From assembly GCF_024972775.1 (NCBI RefSeq), contig NZ_CP092282.1, positions 234,001-298,000 on the forward strand: DNA of 64,000 bases, in the 5' to 3' direction. The number at the start of each line of letters is the position of its first letter. Position 1 is the first letter of the stretch. The stretch is from Dehalobacter sp. DCM (GTDB lineage Bacteria > Bacillota > Desulfitobacteriia > Desulfitobacteriales > Syntrophobotulaceae). The position numbers and the translations under genes were made by a program. Below, one piece after another: positions 32,044 through 40,796 of this stretch. Below the pieces are notes generated by a model that was given only the letters and a program-made list of their open reading frames with translations, did no database searches and was not told the DNA's origin.

Positions 32044-32370
32044 TTATTTATTATCTATTAGTGCTTGTATGGTTGCTGTTGCGATCTTTAAATCCCGTTC
32101 GTCGCATAGATATAATGATCGTACGAGTTGCTCTACCTTAGTATTAGGATGTTGGTTTTCGGGATAAAAGATTGTATCAGCAGATATGCCCAGTTCCCGG
32201 ACAAGTCGGAACAGGACATCATAGCTCGGTTTCTTATTTTCATTCTCAATTGACATGAGATAGCGAGGTGTTATGTTTATAATTTCAGCTAATTGTTCCC
32301 GTGTAAGTCCTTTGATTTTTCGGGCAGTCTTAAGGATACTACCAAGCCTATCAATATTACTAAGTTCCAT
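32044..32370 (-). CDS. XRE family helix-turn-helix regulator
   Basis: This 108-residue Cro/C1-type protein has its HTH at about 12-65: LKTARKIKGLTREQLAEIIN, TPRYLMSIENENKKPSYDVL. A C-terminal block (LYLCDERDLKIATATIQALI) is typical of small XRE regulators of mobile elements. It reads against the transfer genes and lies before the sigma-like and recombinase genes. It is therefore a candidate repressor of excision or transfer. Confidence 0.88.
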   Translation of the reverse strand: MELSNIDRLGSILKTARKIKGLTREQLAEIINITPRYLMSIENENKKPSYDVLFRLVRELGISADTIFYPENQHPNTKVEQLVRSLYLCDERDLKIATATIQALIDNK

Positions 32371-32928
32371 CAGTTCACCCCCAACAACAGTTTACAGTTC
32401 CTATTTGAATGATGAAACGATACAACGAAACTATATAAATGCGAATTGTTAGAGCGTATTAGTGGAGAAATACTTACATTGACATGGTATTAATAAATAT
32501 TTAAGCAAAATAATGTAACCCGCCCAACAAAAAAAACGTAAGTTTGGCGGGGACTTTCTTATGCCCTAATAATTTTCCCCTCCAAACCTACAAGTTTGGA
32601 AGGTGTTTTTATGCTCATTCAGTATGCGACAAAAATTCAGAGGCTGCTATTGAATAGCAGCCGGGCGTGATGAAGCGGACATCATTTTATGTACCATAGT
32701 TAATGTTAAACGATTAAAAAAAGCCCATTCTGGTCAAGGGGCAAGTGCGGCCAGCTAGTAGAACTGTCAGAACATGGAAATAGGATATGTAAATTCTTAA
32801 ACGCGCATTTGGATTGCATCCAAGTGTGCGTTTTTTGTCGTATAAAAAGGTTTTGTGTCAATTGTCGCTCCCCTCCCCTTGTTCTTCATTTCCAGATTTC
32901 AACAATCACGAAATGGAGGACAAGCCCT
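32371..32928. other. Non-coding region with two terminators
   Basis: No gene is supported. There is a GC-rich hairpin at about 32519-32552 (CCCGCC with GGCGGG) and a strong terminator at 32800-32836. The promoter of the sigma-like gene may lie after the second one, but I see no convincing -35/-10 pair. Confidence 0.45.
32800..32836 (+). terminator. Rho-independent terminator
   Basis: AACGCGCATTTGGA (32800-32813) pairs with TCCAAGTGTGCGTT (32819-32832) with one wobble and a five-base loop, and runs into TTTTTT. Confidence 0.75.
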
Positions 32929-33378
32929 ATGGCTAAATTTGAAAGAAAGACGAATTATCGGGAAAAACATCCCGATTTAAGCGATGAAATCATTGAGACA
33001 CTTGAAAAAAGCGACCGGAAGATGGAGTACCAGCAATATGACCTGAAGGTGGAGAGATACAGGATTGACTATGCCAAAGGAGCCGTTACATACCTTCCTA
33101 GCCGAGAGGATTCCTACGAAAGGCTTCTGGAGGAAAACAGGCAGTTTGCCGCCGATGCTGAATGCGTGGATGATACCGTTGTGAAAGCTGTGATGATTGA
33201 GAAAATGCTGGCCTGCCTCAAGCGGCTTACCTCGAAAGAACAGGAGTTGATCACCGAACTGTTTTTCAAGAGCAAGAGTGAGCGCCAGTTATCGATGGAA
33301 ACAGGCATTCCCTACATGACCATCCATGACCGAAAGGTCAAAATCCTTTACAAATTAAAAAAACTTATGGAAAAGTAA
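32929..33378 (+). CDS. Sigma-70 region-4-like regulator
   Basis: This is a 149-residue protein. The C-terminal half has a sigma region 4-type helix-turn-helix: CLKRLTSKEQELITELFFKS, SERQLSMETGIPYMTIHDRK, VKILYKLKKLM. The N-terminal half is charged (KFERKTNYREKHPDLSDEII) and not sigma-like. ATG 32929 follows ATGGAGGACAAGCCCT. Such short sigma-like proteins sit upstream of serine-recombinase sets in Clostridia elements and probably activate them. A strong terminator follows. Confidence 0.78.
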   Translation: MAKFERKTNYREKHPDLSDEIIETLEKSDRKMEYQQYDLKVERYRIDYAKGAVTYLPSREDSYERLLEENRQFAADAECVDDTVVKAVMIEKMLACLKRLTSKEQELITELFFKSKSERQLSMETGIPYMTIHDRKVKILYKLKKLMEK

Positions 33379-33394
33379 AAAAATTTCCGTGCAG

Positions 33395-33432
33395 CCCCCT
33401 CACTCAACGTGGAAGTAAGTGAGGGGGTTTTT
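33395..33432 (+). terminator. Rho-independent terminator after sigma-like gene
   Basis: CCCCCTCACT (33395-33404) and AGTGAGGGGG (33418-33427) form a perfect 10-bp stem followed by TTTTT. Confidence 0.88.
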
Positions 33433-33938
33433 CTATTCTCTCTTTTGCTCCTTGAAAATTTTATATCCGGCAGCATAAATACATGATCTGTCCAGCCGCG
33501 ATGAGCGGCAGCGACATTGACGGGCGCGCCAAGACTGCCTGCAGATGGGTGACAGACATCTGTCGAACCGATGGCATCGAAGGTGACGAGCGGCAAAGCC
33601 CGGTCATAAAACAGTCTATGGTGGACTGTTTCGCAATGAAATGGACAGTGACAATGCTACTTCCGTCCAGCCACAGACTCAAGCAATGGGGGCGGCTCGC
33701 AGAGATCCTGGGAGAGGTGAAATTCCTATGAGGTTTGCCGACCACAAACCGTTTATGCTGCCGCCCTTTGAGCCGCAAGGCTTTTCCGCTTCGGGAAGTA
33801 GTGTCGAATAGAAGCGCAAATCGTAATGAAGAACAAGTAGATCATTTTTGATCTTGGAAACTATGCGGCAGGGCGGTCTTTTTCTGTCCTGCCGTATCCT
33901 TCTGAGATTAAATTCGAAATATCAAGGAGGAAAGCGAT
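33433..33938. other. Intergenic region before recombinase set
   Basis: No long gene is convincing. A perfect 7-bp stem CGGCAGG (33865) with CCTGCCG (33887) contains a T-run in its loop. A short peptide frame (33728-33811) is listed apart. The G+C-rich 33480-33720 part resembles non-coding structured sequence, but I cannot assign it. Confidence 0.4.
33728..33811 (+). CDS. Possible 27-residue peptide
   Basis: ATG 33728 follows GAGAGGTGAAATTCCT and opens MRFADHKPFMLPPFEPQGFS, ending ASGSSVE. The spacing to the ribosome-binding site is good, but there is no family to support it. It may be a leader peptide for the recombinase operon. Confidence 0.3.
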   Translation: MRFADHKPFMLPPFEPQGFSASGSSVE

Positions 33939-34646
33939 ATGGAAAAGGAAGCGTTAGCAGAACTGCTAAAAAAGGATCTTGTCGTCGGATATGTGTACGG
34001 GCTTGATGGTGAGAGGCAGGAATACTACTTTGAGAAGTCTCCGTCCAACATCGCCAGCTTTGTCATGCTGAAAAAGGATCATGCGGACAAAATTGTTCTG
34101 ACGGATACGCTGGACAGGCTGATATTAAATACCTTTGGCGAATTTATTAACAGCTGCCCGGATCAGAAGCTTCTGCAGGACATCACAAAAGAGCTGGTAC
34201 CCATGCAACTGGGCGAAAAGGAGCCTGTCAGCATCCCGATTGCGAGCGTTGAAGAAGTTCAAGCCTTCTGGAGCCAGGAAAGCCGGCTGCGCGCATGGAT
34301 TTACTGCCAGATCGACGCGCCGGAGGATACCCACGGAGCCTTAAAAGGGCAGAAAAAGGAGCTCATGGATTACGCCGAGCAGATGGAATTTGCGGTCGTT
34401 GGCGAATCTGAGGATATCGGGAGCAGTCTGGATTGTGACTGCGCCGGTCTCGCCGAGGTCATGAAGGCCGCCGGAGATGGCAAAATGGATATATTGCTTA
34501 TAAAAAAGCTTGACCGCCTGGGGCGGGATACGGCAAAATTACTGGAGTTTCTAAGAGGACTGGATAAGCTGGGTGTCGAGCTTTATTCACCGTTGGAAGG
34601 CCTAATTCAGCTGGATTATCAAAGTCCTTCCCTTTCTCTGCAGTGA
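33939..34646 (+). CDS. Resolvase-domain protein without catalytic serine
   Basis: This 235-residue protein has an N-terminal domain (1-105) I do not recognise and a C-terminal resolvase-like domain from about 108. That domain keeps QKKELMDYAEQMEFAVVGE, then MDILLIKKLDRLGRDTAKLL. The usual YxRVS motif is RAWIYCQIDA, so the catalytic serine is Asp/Ala and the nearby Arg is lost. It cannot cut DNA by the normal route and may regulate or bridge the active recombinases downstream. ATG 33939 follows AAGGAGGAAAGCGAT. Confidence 0.72.
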   Translation: MEKEALAELLKKDLVVGYVYGLDGERQEYYFEKSPSNIASFVMLKKDHADKIVLTDTLDRLILNTFGEFINSCPDQKLLQDITKELVPMQLGEKEPVSIPIASVEEVQAFWSQESRLRAWIYCQIDAPEDTHGALKGQKKELMDYAEQMEFAVVGESEDIGSSLDCDCAGLAEVMKAAGDGKMDILLIKKLDRLGRDTAKLLEFLRGLDKLGVELYSPLEGLIQLDYQSPSLSLQ

Positions 34647-34662
34647 ACGGAGGGTGAGAGAT

Positions 34663-34824
34663 ATGTCAAAGAATCAAGCAGCCAATGAGGTCAAATATAA
34701 GGTGGCGGTGAAACTACTGGATATAATGCTCCGTAACGGCCTTATCTCCCCTGCTGAGCACAAAAAAATAGACGAATTGAATCGTCAAACTTTCACGCCG
34801 GAGCTTTCCGGAGTATATGTGTAA
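34663..34824 (+). CDS. SHOCT-like small protein of recombinase operon
   Basis: This 53-residue protein reads MSKNQAANEVKYKVAVKLLD, then MLRNGLISPAEHKKIDELNR and ends PELSGVYV. The GLIS-AEHKKI block is the short helical SHOCT-type pattern. Very similar small proteins precede serine recombinases in Clostridia elements, from memory. ATG 34663 follows GGAGGGTGAGAGAT. It probably helps the recombinases or their control. Confidence 0.65.
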   Translation: MSKNQAANEVKYKVAVKLLDIMLRNGLISPAEHKKIDELNRQTFTPELSGVYV

Positions 34825-34882
34825 AAACACTAGCTATCTCAAAGCTTGTGTGGTAATGTGTGTTGCTAACAGGAGGTCAAAT

Positions 34883-36535
34883 ATGGGAGAAAGGAGAAAA
34901 CGCATGGCAAAAAAAGTAGTAAGAATAGATCCTGTTAGACAACAGGTCGTCCGGCAATTACAGCCGAAAAAGCGGGTGTGTGCCTATTGCCGGGTAAGTA
35001 CCGATTCTCGTGAGCAGCAGAATTCTTTTACCACACAGATGGAGTATTACACTGCCTTAATTGAAAATCAAGAGAACTGGCAGTTTGCCGGAATCTACGC
35101 CGATGAAGCAAGAAGCGGGACGAAGCTGCAAAAAAGAGATGAATTCTTGAGGATGATGAAGGATTGCGAGGACGGGAAGATTGATATGATCATAACCAAA
35201 TCCTTGACCCGGTTCGCCAGAAACACTGTAGACAGCATCCAGGCACTTCGGAGATTGAAGGAGTTTGGCGTCTCCGTCTATTTTGAAAAGGAGCATATCG
35301 ACAGCCTGTCGGAGAAAAGTGAGCTGATGCTGACCATTTTAAGCTCGCTAGCTCAGGGTGAATCCGAAAGCATATCAACCAACAACAAATGGGCGGCGAT
35401 TAAACGCTTTCAAGACGGTACCTTCATCCTTGGCACTCCCGCTTACGGCTATACCAAGGATGTAAATGGCGAGCTATTAATCCAGGAGGAAGAAGCCGCA
35501 GTAGTCCGTCGCATATTCAGAGAATATTTAAACGGTAAGGGCACATATGCAATCGCCAAGGATTTATCGGAGGAAGGAATCCCAACGATACGCTCGGCTG
35601 AGAAATGGCATGACGGTGTGATAAAGGAAATGTTGTTAAATCCAATTTACACCGGAAATCTGCTTCATCAGAAAACCATGACCACACAGGTGCTGCCCTT
35701 TAAGAGACAGAGAAACAAGGGTCAGCTTCCTCAATACCTGATTGAGGACAACCATGAACCCCTTATCTCACATGAACAGGTGGAGGCGATTAGGAAAATC
35801 TTCGAATACCGCAGAAAGCAGATGGGGATGGACGATTCGGAGAAATACCGAAGCCGGTACGCTTTCAGCAGCAAAATCTTATGCGGCGAATGCGGCGGTA
35901 TGCTCCGAAGACAGAAAATCTACATCGGCAAGCCCTATGAGAAAATCCAATGGTGCTGCCGTCAGCACATTTTGGACAACACCAAATGCAGCCAAAAGGC
36001 AATTAGGGAGGATGACGTCCAGTGGGCTTTCAGTGTGATGTGGAACAAGCTTGTAAGCAATTATACCGATATCCTCACTCCCCTGCTGGATATACTTAAA
36101 AAGCTTCGAATGGACGAGCAGCAGGAGCAGGAAATCGGGGACTGCAGTAATAGAATCATGGAACTTACAGAGCAGGGTCATATACTCAGTAGATTGGTAT
36201 CGAAGGGGTATATAGACCCTGCGGTATTTATAGAGCGGCAAAATACCCTGACAATAGAGCTTGCCGCTATAAAAAAGAAAAGAAGCCAGCTTCTGGATAA
36301 TAACGGTTTCGACCAAGAGATCACCGGAACAGAGCAACTACTGGAGCTGATCAGAAACAATCCTCATGTTATTGAAGAATACCGTGAGGATTTTTTTTTA
36401 CAGGCGATAGACAAGGTCATCATACAGAAAAATGGACAAATCATCTTCCGGCTTATCAACCGACTGGAGTTGTCCGAATCCTACAGGAAGGAGGCGGTAG
36501 AGGATGATGCAAAGGCATATGCCCATCGGGTATAA
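34883..36535 (+). CDS. Large serine recombinase 1
   Basis: This is a 550-residue site-specific recombinase. The catalytic resolvase domain has YCRVSTDSREQQ with the nucleophile Ser (near residue 39), then DEARSGTKLQKRDEF and TKSLTRFARNTVDSIQ. A recombinase domain follows (AAVVRRIFREYLNGKGTYAI, IKEMLLNPIYTGN), then a zinc ribbon (CGECGGMLRRQ, with a CRQH-CSQ partner) and a coiled coil. It should integrate or excise the element. AGGAGGT precedes ATG 34883; ATG 34904 has its own AAAGGAG and is an alternative start. It overlaps the next gene. Confidence 0.92.
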   Translation: MGERRKRMAKKVVRIDPVRQQVVRQLQPKKRVCAYCRVSTDSREQQNSFTTQMEYYTALIENQENWQFAGIYADEARSGTKLQKRDEFLRMMKDCEDGKIDMIITKSLTRFARNTVDSIQALRRLKEFGVSVYFEKEHIDSLSEKSELMLTILSSLAQGESESISTNNKWAAIKRFQDGTFILGTPAYGYTKDVNGELLIQEEEAAVVRRIFREYLNGKGTYAIAKDLSEEGIPTIRSAEKWHDGVIKEMLLNPIYTGNLLHQKTMTTQVLPFKRQRNKGQLPQYLIEDNHEPLISHEQVEAIRKIFEYRRKQMGMDDSEKYRSRYAFSSKILCGECGGMLRRQKIYIGKPYEKIQWCCRQHILDNTKCSQKAIREDDVQWAFSVMWNKLVSNYTDILTPLLDILKKLRMDEQQEQEIGDCSNRIMELTEQGHILSRLVSKGYIDPAVFIERQNTLTIELAAIKKKRSQLLDNNGFDQEITGTEQLLELIRNNPHVIEEYREDFFLQAIDKVIIQKNGQIIFRLINRLELSESYRKEAVEDDAKAYAHRV

Positions 36536-37403
36536 GCTGGTGGATGGTAAAATACAGCTTGATGAACCCAAGGCGGCTGTTGTAAAAAAGATATTTGCAG
36601 ACTATCTGTCCGGAGCCTCCACCTCTTCCCTTGCAAAGCGGCTTACCGAAATGGGCTTTCCAAACGCCAACAACAAAGCCTCCTGGAATCATGGCTCAAT
36701 AGGCAAGATACTGGAGAATGTCAAATGCCTTGGGGATGAATTCTACCCGCAGATGATTGGCACAGAACTGTTCGAGCAGGTGCAGAAACGCCGACAAGAA
36801 CGCTGTGAACAGCTGGGGCGAAGCATTCAGCCGAACAGCGCGAACCGCCAATATTCATTCACAGGAAAGCTCCGGTGTGGAGAATGCGGTGAGGTTTACC
36901 GCAAATACATCGAGCACTGTGGCAGAGCATCGGAGAAGTCGTTCTGGAAATGCAAGAGATATATTTACAGGAACCGAGTGTGCTGCCGGTGTGGTTTCCT
37001 CGCAGATGAGCAGATTGAAAAAGCCTTCATTGAGGTAGCCAACCGGATTCTAGCAAGATTGCAAATCCTCGACCGGACGCCAAAGAAAGAGCCAATTCCA
37101 AATAGCCTTGTATATAATAAATTGGATCAGCGGATTAGAGAGCTGGAAGCAGAAGGACGGTATTCGTCCAAGGAGCTTCCGGCTCTTATTTTTGAACGGG
37201 CACAAGCTTTTTATAAAACAGCGAGAATCGATGACACTGACCATAACACCGGGAAGATGAAACAGGCATTTTCAGGCAGACAGCTTATCGTGGAATTTAA
37301 TGAGGAACTGTTTCTGACGGTAATAAAACAGATCACGGTCTACGCCGATCATCAGCTGGTGTTTGAATTTATAAACGGATTAACTATGGAAGCTGGATAT
37401 TAA
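36504..37403 (+). CDS. Serine-recombinase-like protein lacking catalytic domain
   Basis: This 299-residue protein starts directly in the recombinase domain (YKLVDGKIQLDEPKAAVVKK, SLAKRLTEMGFPNANN). It continues into a zinc ribbon (CGECGEVYRKYIEHC, CKRYIYRNRVCCRCG) and a coiled coil. The whole N-terminal resolvase domain with the nucleophilic serine is absent. The gene has its own ribosome-binding site (GGAGGCGG) and overlaps recombinase 1, so it is a designed partner and not a simple truncation. It may form hetero-oligomers that choose the att site or the direction of the reaction. Confidence 0.85.
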   Translation: MMQRHMPIGYKLVDGKIQLDEPKAAVVKKIFADYLSGASTSSLAKRLTEMGFPNANNKASWNHGSIGKILENVKCLGDEFYPQMIGTELFEQVQKRRQERCEQLGRSIQPNSANRQYSFTGKLRCGECGEVYRKYIEHCGRASEKSFWKCKRYIYRNRVCCRCGFLADEQIEKAFIEVANRILARLQILDRTPKKEPIPNSLVYNKLDQRIRELEAEGRYSSKELPALIFERAQAFYKTARIDDTDHNTGKMKQAFSGRQLIVEFNEELFLTVIKQITVYADHQLVFEFINGLTMEAGY

Positions 37404-37421
37404 GCCAAGGAAGGAGAACCT

Positions 37422-39089
37422 ATGATGCAGACAGCGACAGCAAAAAAGAAAAGCATATCCCTTATACCTTCCCTACCGGAGTATGACAGGAGCATAAAAC
37501 CTCAGTTTAAAGCCCTGCGGGTGGCGGCATACTGCCGTGTCAGCACCACGCTGGAGCAGCAGGAAACCAGCTACGAAGCCCAGGTTTCCTACTATACCGA
37601 AAAAATCAAGAGCAATCCCAACTGGAAGCTCGCCGGAATCTATGCGGATGACGGTAAAAGCGCCACAAACACCAAAAAGCGAGATGACTTCAACACCATG
37701 ATCGAGGACTGCATGGCCGGAAAAATCGACATGGTCATCACCAAGTCGGTCAGCCGCTTTGCCAGAAACACGGTGGACAGCCTGCAGAACATTCGCAAGC
37801 TCAAGGAAATGAACGTTGCCGTCTTCTTCGAAAAAGAAGGGGTGAATACGCTGGAGGGAACCGGCGAGCTTTTAATAACCATCCTGAGCAGCCAGGCGCA
37901 GGAGGAAAGCCGGAACCTTAGTGAAAACACCCGGTGGGGTCTTGTCAGACGATTTGAGAACGGCATCGTCTCGGTCAACCATAATAAGTTTTTAGGCTAC
38001 ACCAAGGATAAGAATAGCGAGTTGGTCATCGTACCGAAGGAAGCAGAGCTGGTCAGACGGATTTTCCGGCTTTACCTTGAAGGAAGCAGCATCATACAGA
38101 TTACTAAGATATTAGAGTCAGAAGGCATCACCACCGTCACCGGACTGACCAAATGGTGCCCCGGCGTCATCGAAAAAATGCTGAGCAACGAAAAATACAT
38201 GGGCGACGTCCTACAGCAGAAAACCTATACCATCGATTTTCTCACCAAAAAGCGGGTGAAGAACAAAGGCATCGTCCCCCAGTATTACATAGAGGATGAC
38301 CACGAGGCCATCATCCCCAAAGAGCTTTATTATCAGGTGCAGGAGGAAAAAGCACGGAGGGCGAGCCTAAGCAAAACTGCGGCAGCCCGAAGGGCAAAGC
38401 AGGAAAATGAAAAGGAGAAAAGTAAATACAGTTCCAAGTTCGCCCTGACCGACATTATGGTGTGCAAGGAATGCGGCCAGCCGTACCGTAGGCAGGTATG
38501 GTCAAAATACGGTCAAAAAAGCGCCGTTTGGCGATGTGAGAACCGCCTGAAGAATGGAACCAAGAACTGCAAGTACTCCCCCACGTTCAAAGAGGAAGTC
38601 CTTCATGACGCCATAATGACTGCCATTAACAATGTAGTGGAAAACCGCGGCGAGTTTGTCGGCGCCTTCCGCGAGAACGTCATACGGGTCATTGGCAGCC
38701 ACTCCACAAAAAATGTGACTACCGAATATGACGGACAAATTGAAAAGCTGCAGGCTGAAATGCTGGTTTTAATAGAGGAAAATGCTAAGCAAGGCTCCAT
38801 AACGGAGGATTTTGATGAGCAATACCATAGAATAGCAGAGCAGATCAACGACCTTAAGCAGAAAAAGCTGGAGCTGGTGCGGGAGCAGAAAATAGCGACT
38901 GATATTCAGCAGAGGCTCGACGATATGGATGTCTGCCTGAAGAAAACTACCTGCGAGGTCAGAGAGTTTGACAACGACCTCGTCAGGAGGCTCCTGCAGA
39001 GCATCAAGGCTGTCAAGGATGATCTGATAGAGATCCAATTCAAATCCGGAATAGTGATGAATCAGCGAGTTTCATACTTCGATTTTTAA
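37422..39089 (+). CDS. Large serine recombinase 2
   Basis: This 555-residue recombinase has an intact catalytic domain: VAAYCRVSTTLEQQ (Ser near residue 40), DDGKSATNTKKRDDF, TKSVSRFARNTVDSLQ. The recombinase domain (AELVRRIFRLYLEGSSIIQI), zinc ribbon (CKECGQPYRRQ) and a long coiled coil near 430-520 follow. ATG 37422 follows AAGGAAGGAGAACCT. It is the last gene of the recombinase operon and stands at the presumed right end of ICE-A; a terminator follows 55 bases later. Confidence 0.92.
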   Translation: MMQTATAKKKSISLIPSLPEYDRSIKPQFKALRVAAYCRVSTTLEQQETSYEAQVSYYTEKIKSNPNWKLAGIYADDGKSATNTKKRDDFNTMIEDCMAGKIDMVITKSVSRFARNTVDSLQNIRKLKEMNVAVFFEKEGVNTLEGTGELLITILSSQAQEESRNLSENTRWGLVRRFENGIVSVNHNKFLGYTKDKNSELVIVPKEAELVRRIFRLYLEGSSIIQITKILESEGITTVTGLTKWCPGVIEKMLSNEKYMGDVLQQKTYTIDFLTKKRVKNKGIVPQYYIEDDHEAIIPKELYYQVQEEKARRASLSKTAAARRAKQENEKEKSKYSSKFALTDIMVCKECGQPYRRQVWSKYGQKSAVWRCENRLKNGTKNCKYSPTFKEEVLHDAIMTAINNVVENRGEFVGAFRENVIRVIGSHSTKNVTTEYDGQIEKLQAEMLVLIEENAKQGSITEDFDEQYHRIAEQINDLKQKKLELVREQKIATDIQQRLDDMDVCLKKTTCEVREFDNDLVRRLLQSIKAVKDDLIEIQFKSGIVMNQRVSYFDF

Positions 39090-39143
39090 GCAGCGGCAGG
39101 GGCAGTAAATAGCTGTCCTTGCCTGAAGAAAATAACTGTTAAG

Positions 39144-39176
39144 ACTAAAATCCTCAGTGTCGCTGAGGGTTTTAGT
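39144..39176 (+). terminator. Terminator after recombinase operon
   Basis: ACTAAAATCCTCAG (39144-39157) pairs with CTGAGGGTTTTAGT (39163-39176) with one wobble. A- and T-runs in the arms allow use in both directions. Confidence 0.8.
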
Positions 39177-39237
39177 GTTGGTAGCTAATATAAAGTTAAA
39201 AGATTTAAGAATATTTGGTAAATTTACGCACTTTTTG

Positions 39238-39266
39238 TTGAAACAAATCTCCCAAAGATATACAAT
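39238..39266 (+). promoter_or_regulatory. Promoter of ABC-3C operon
   Basis: TTGAAA (39238-39243) and TACAAT (39261-39266) are separated by exactly 17 bases, a near-consensus housekeeping promoter. The operator repeat starts at the next base. Confidence 0.75.
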
Positions 39267-39299
39267 TGTAATAACAATGTTGTTTATATTGTTATTACA
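39267..39299. promoter_or_regulatory. Perfect 12-bp operator repeat
   Basis: TGTAATAACAAT (39267-39278) and ATTGTTATTACA (39288-39299) are exact reverse complements with a nine-base spacer. They cover the expected transcription start. There is no T-run, so a repressor-binding site is more likely than a terminator. Confidence 0.75.
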
Positions 39300-39315
39300 T
39301 CTTGGGGGTTAAAAA

Positions 39316-39588
39316 ATGGCAAATGTCAATGGCCTATTAGAAATTGCAATAGATGAAACATCTAACATAAATCCTGGTGAAATCTTTTTGTTAAGAGATT
39401 TATTCAAGGGTTATGAATGGAATAGAATATCTAGAAGTGACCGTCTATTGTTAGGTACATTATTCCTTAACTATATCAATTCAGTAAATAACGAGGTAAC
39501 CCCTATAGAGAAGACTTCTTCTGGTCAGCAAAGATATAAAAAATCCACTGATAAGCAGGATGTTTTTGAGGGGGCGGCTCATCAATGA
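39316..39588 (+). CDS. DUF1413-like small component of ABC-3C operon
   Basis: This 90-residue protein contains NINPGEIFLLRDLFKGYEWN and RSDRLLLGTLFLNYIN, the DUF1413 pattern from memory. The fold looks like a small winged-helix-type module, so it could bind DNA and might be the repressor of the operon through the 12-bp repeat upstream. ATG 39316 follows TGGGGGTTAAAAA. The stop overlaps the next start (ATGA at 39585). Confidence 0.75.
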   Translation: MANVNGLLEIAIDETSNINPGEIFLLRDLFKGYEWNRISRSDRLLLGTLFLNYINSVNNEVTPIEKTSSGQQRYKKSTDKQDVFEGAAHQ

Positions 39589-40796
39589 AGAATGTTAAAT
39601 TAAGTAATACTCATGTACCAGATAAAGTTTATGCTTATTCACTGCAGGTCAGACATATGATGTACGAACTACTTGACTGTAAAGATGGAGATGCTGTTAG
39701 TGTTGAGGTCTTCGATGACATCGGGGTGGAAAAATCAGATGGAACAAAGGAAGCTATACAGGCAAAAAGTGCATTATCAAGTAGAAACCCTGTTTCAGAT
39801 CGAGCTACTGATTTGTGGAAAACATTGTATAATTGGTTAGTTGCTCTACAAGAAAAAGAGATCAATATCGAATGTACAAAATGTAAGTTGCTGATTACTG
39901 TAGATAAACATGGCGGTATTGTTGACTCTTTTAATAATGCTACTACGGTAGAAGAAGCCAATAAAGTTTGGGAAACAGCAAAAAACGAGTTTTATGACGA
40001 AAAAGGAATTGAAAAGAAACTTGGAGATGAATATGCAGATTACATTCGTGCATTCTTTTCTAATAAGAGCAAGTCAGATGCCTGTAATGTTATTAAAAAG
40101 TTTAAACTCGAAACGTTAGCTAAAAAGCATACTGAAGTTTTATATGAAAGATTTGAGGAAAAAGCTTTTATTGCAAAAAATTCACTCGATATAATGTTTG
40201 TTTACATGTTGGGTTGGATTGACAAACGAACTGCTGAATTAGCAGAAGATAGAAAGCCAATGATCATATACAGCAAAGATTTTAGAAATGAATTAACAGC
40301 TAAATATCGAGAAGTTAATCAAAAATTAAGCTTAGTTGAAATAGCCCCAAAGCCATCGGAAAATATGATAAACGACGAATTGGAAGCATTTCGTGTATAT
40401 GTTGAACAATTAGATATTGTGGATTGTGATTATACGGATAAAATAGAGGCTGTTAGTGATTATTTACGTGCATCAGCAAACAGGACAGCCTGGGCAGAAA
40501 AAGGAGACATTAGTAAAGATGCAATCTCATCATTTTCTGAAGAATTAATTAGAATCTGGAATAACAAGAAGAAAATATTAGATATTATACAAAAAACCTC
40601 AGAGGAAAGTGAAAGAGGTAAGTTACTATATTTTGAATGTAAAGATAAGCAAGTAGATATGGGAACTTTTGTTGCTCCCTCCTTTTTTACGTCAGGATGT
40701 TTTCATACCTTAGCAGATGACGAAAGTATAGGATGGCATCCAGAGTACAAGAAGGTTTTAAAAGAGAGGAGGAGTAAGAATGGGGAATCTCTCTAA
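39585..40796 (+). CDS. ABC-3C effector, nuclease-like
   Basis: This is a 403-residue protein. The N-terminal region (about 10-110) reads KVYAYSLQVRHMMYELLDCK, DAVSVEVFDDIGVE and EAIQAKSALSSRN, matching the D/E...QxK layout of restriction-endonuclease-fold modules such as the Cap4/DUF4297-like nucleases. The rest is helical and ends in the C-terminal domain (CFHTLADDESIGWHPEYKK) that I associate with ABC-three-component effectors. It would be the DNA-cutting arm, held in check by the other components. It is AT-rich and coupled to both neighbours by overlaps. Confidence 0.75.
   Translation: MKNVKLSNTHVPDKVYAYSLQVRHMMYELLDCKDGDAVSVEVFDDIGVEKSDGTKEAIQAKSALSSRNPVSDRATDLWKTLYNWLVALQEKEINIECTKCKLLITVDKHGGIVDSFNNATTVEEANKVWETAKNEFYDEKGIEKKLGDEYADYIRAFFSNKSKSDACNVIKKFKLETLAKKHTEVLYERFEEKAFIAKNSLDIMFVYMLGWIDKRTAELAEDRKPMIIYSKDFRNELTAKYREVNQKLSLVEIAPKPSENMINDELEAFRVYVEQLDIVDCDYTDKIEAVSDYLRASANRTAWAEKGDISKDAISSFSEELIRIWNNKKKILDIIQKTSEESERGKLLYFECKDKQVDMGTFVAPSFFTSGCFHTLADDESIGWHPEYKKVLKERRSKNGESL

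Larger units (their letters stand above)
39090..39315. other. Presumed right border of ICE-A
   Basis: This non-coding stretch holds a terminator at 39144-39176, then AT-rich DNA with the promoter and operator of the next operon. The base composition drops sharply here. An attachment site of ICE-A should lie close by, but I could not identify a matching core repeat. Confidence 0.45.

Noticed and set aside
31914-32141. 75-codon frame just after the riboswitch as its target gene
   Set aside because: It overlaps the riboswitch terminator and the well-supported XRE gene on the other strand and has no ribosome-binding site.
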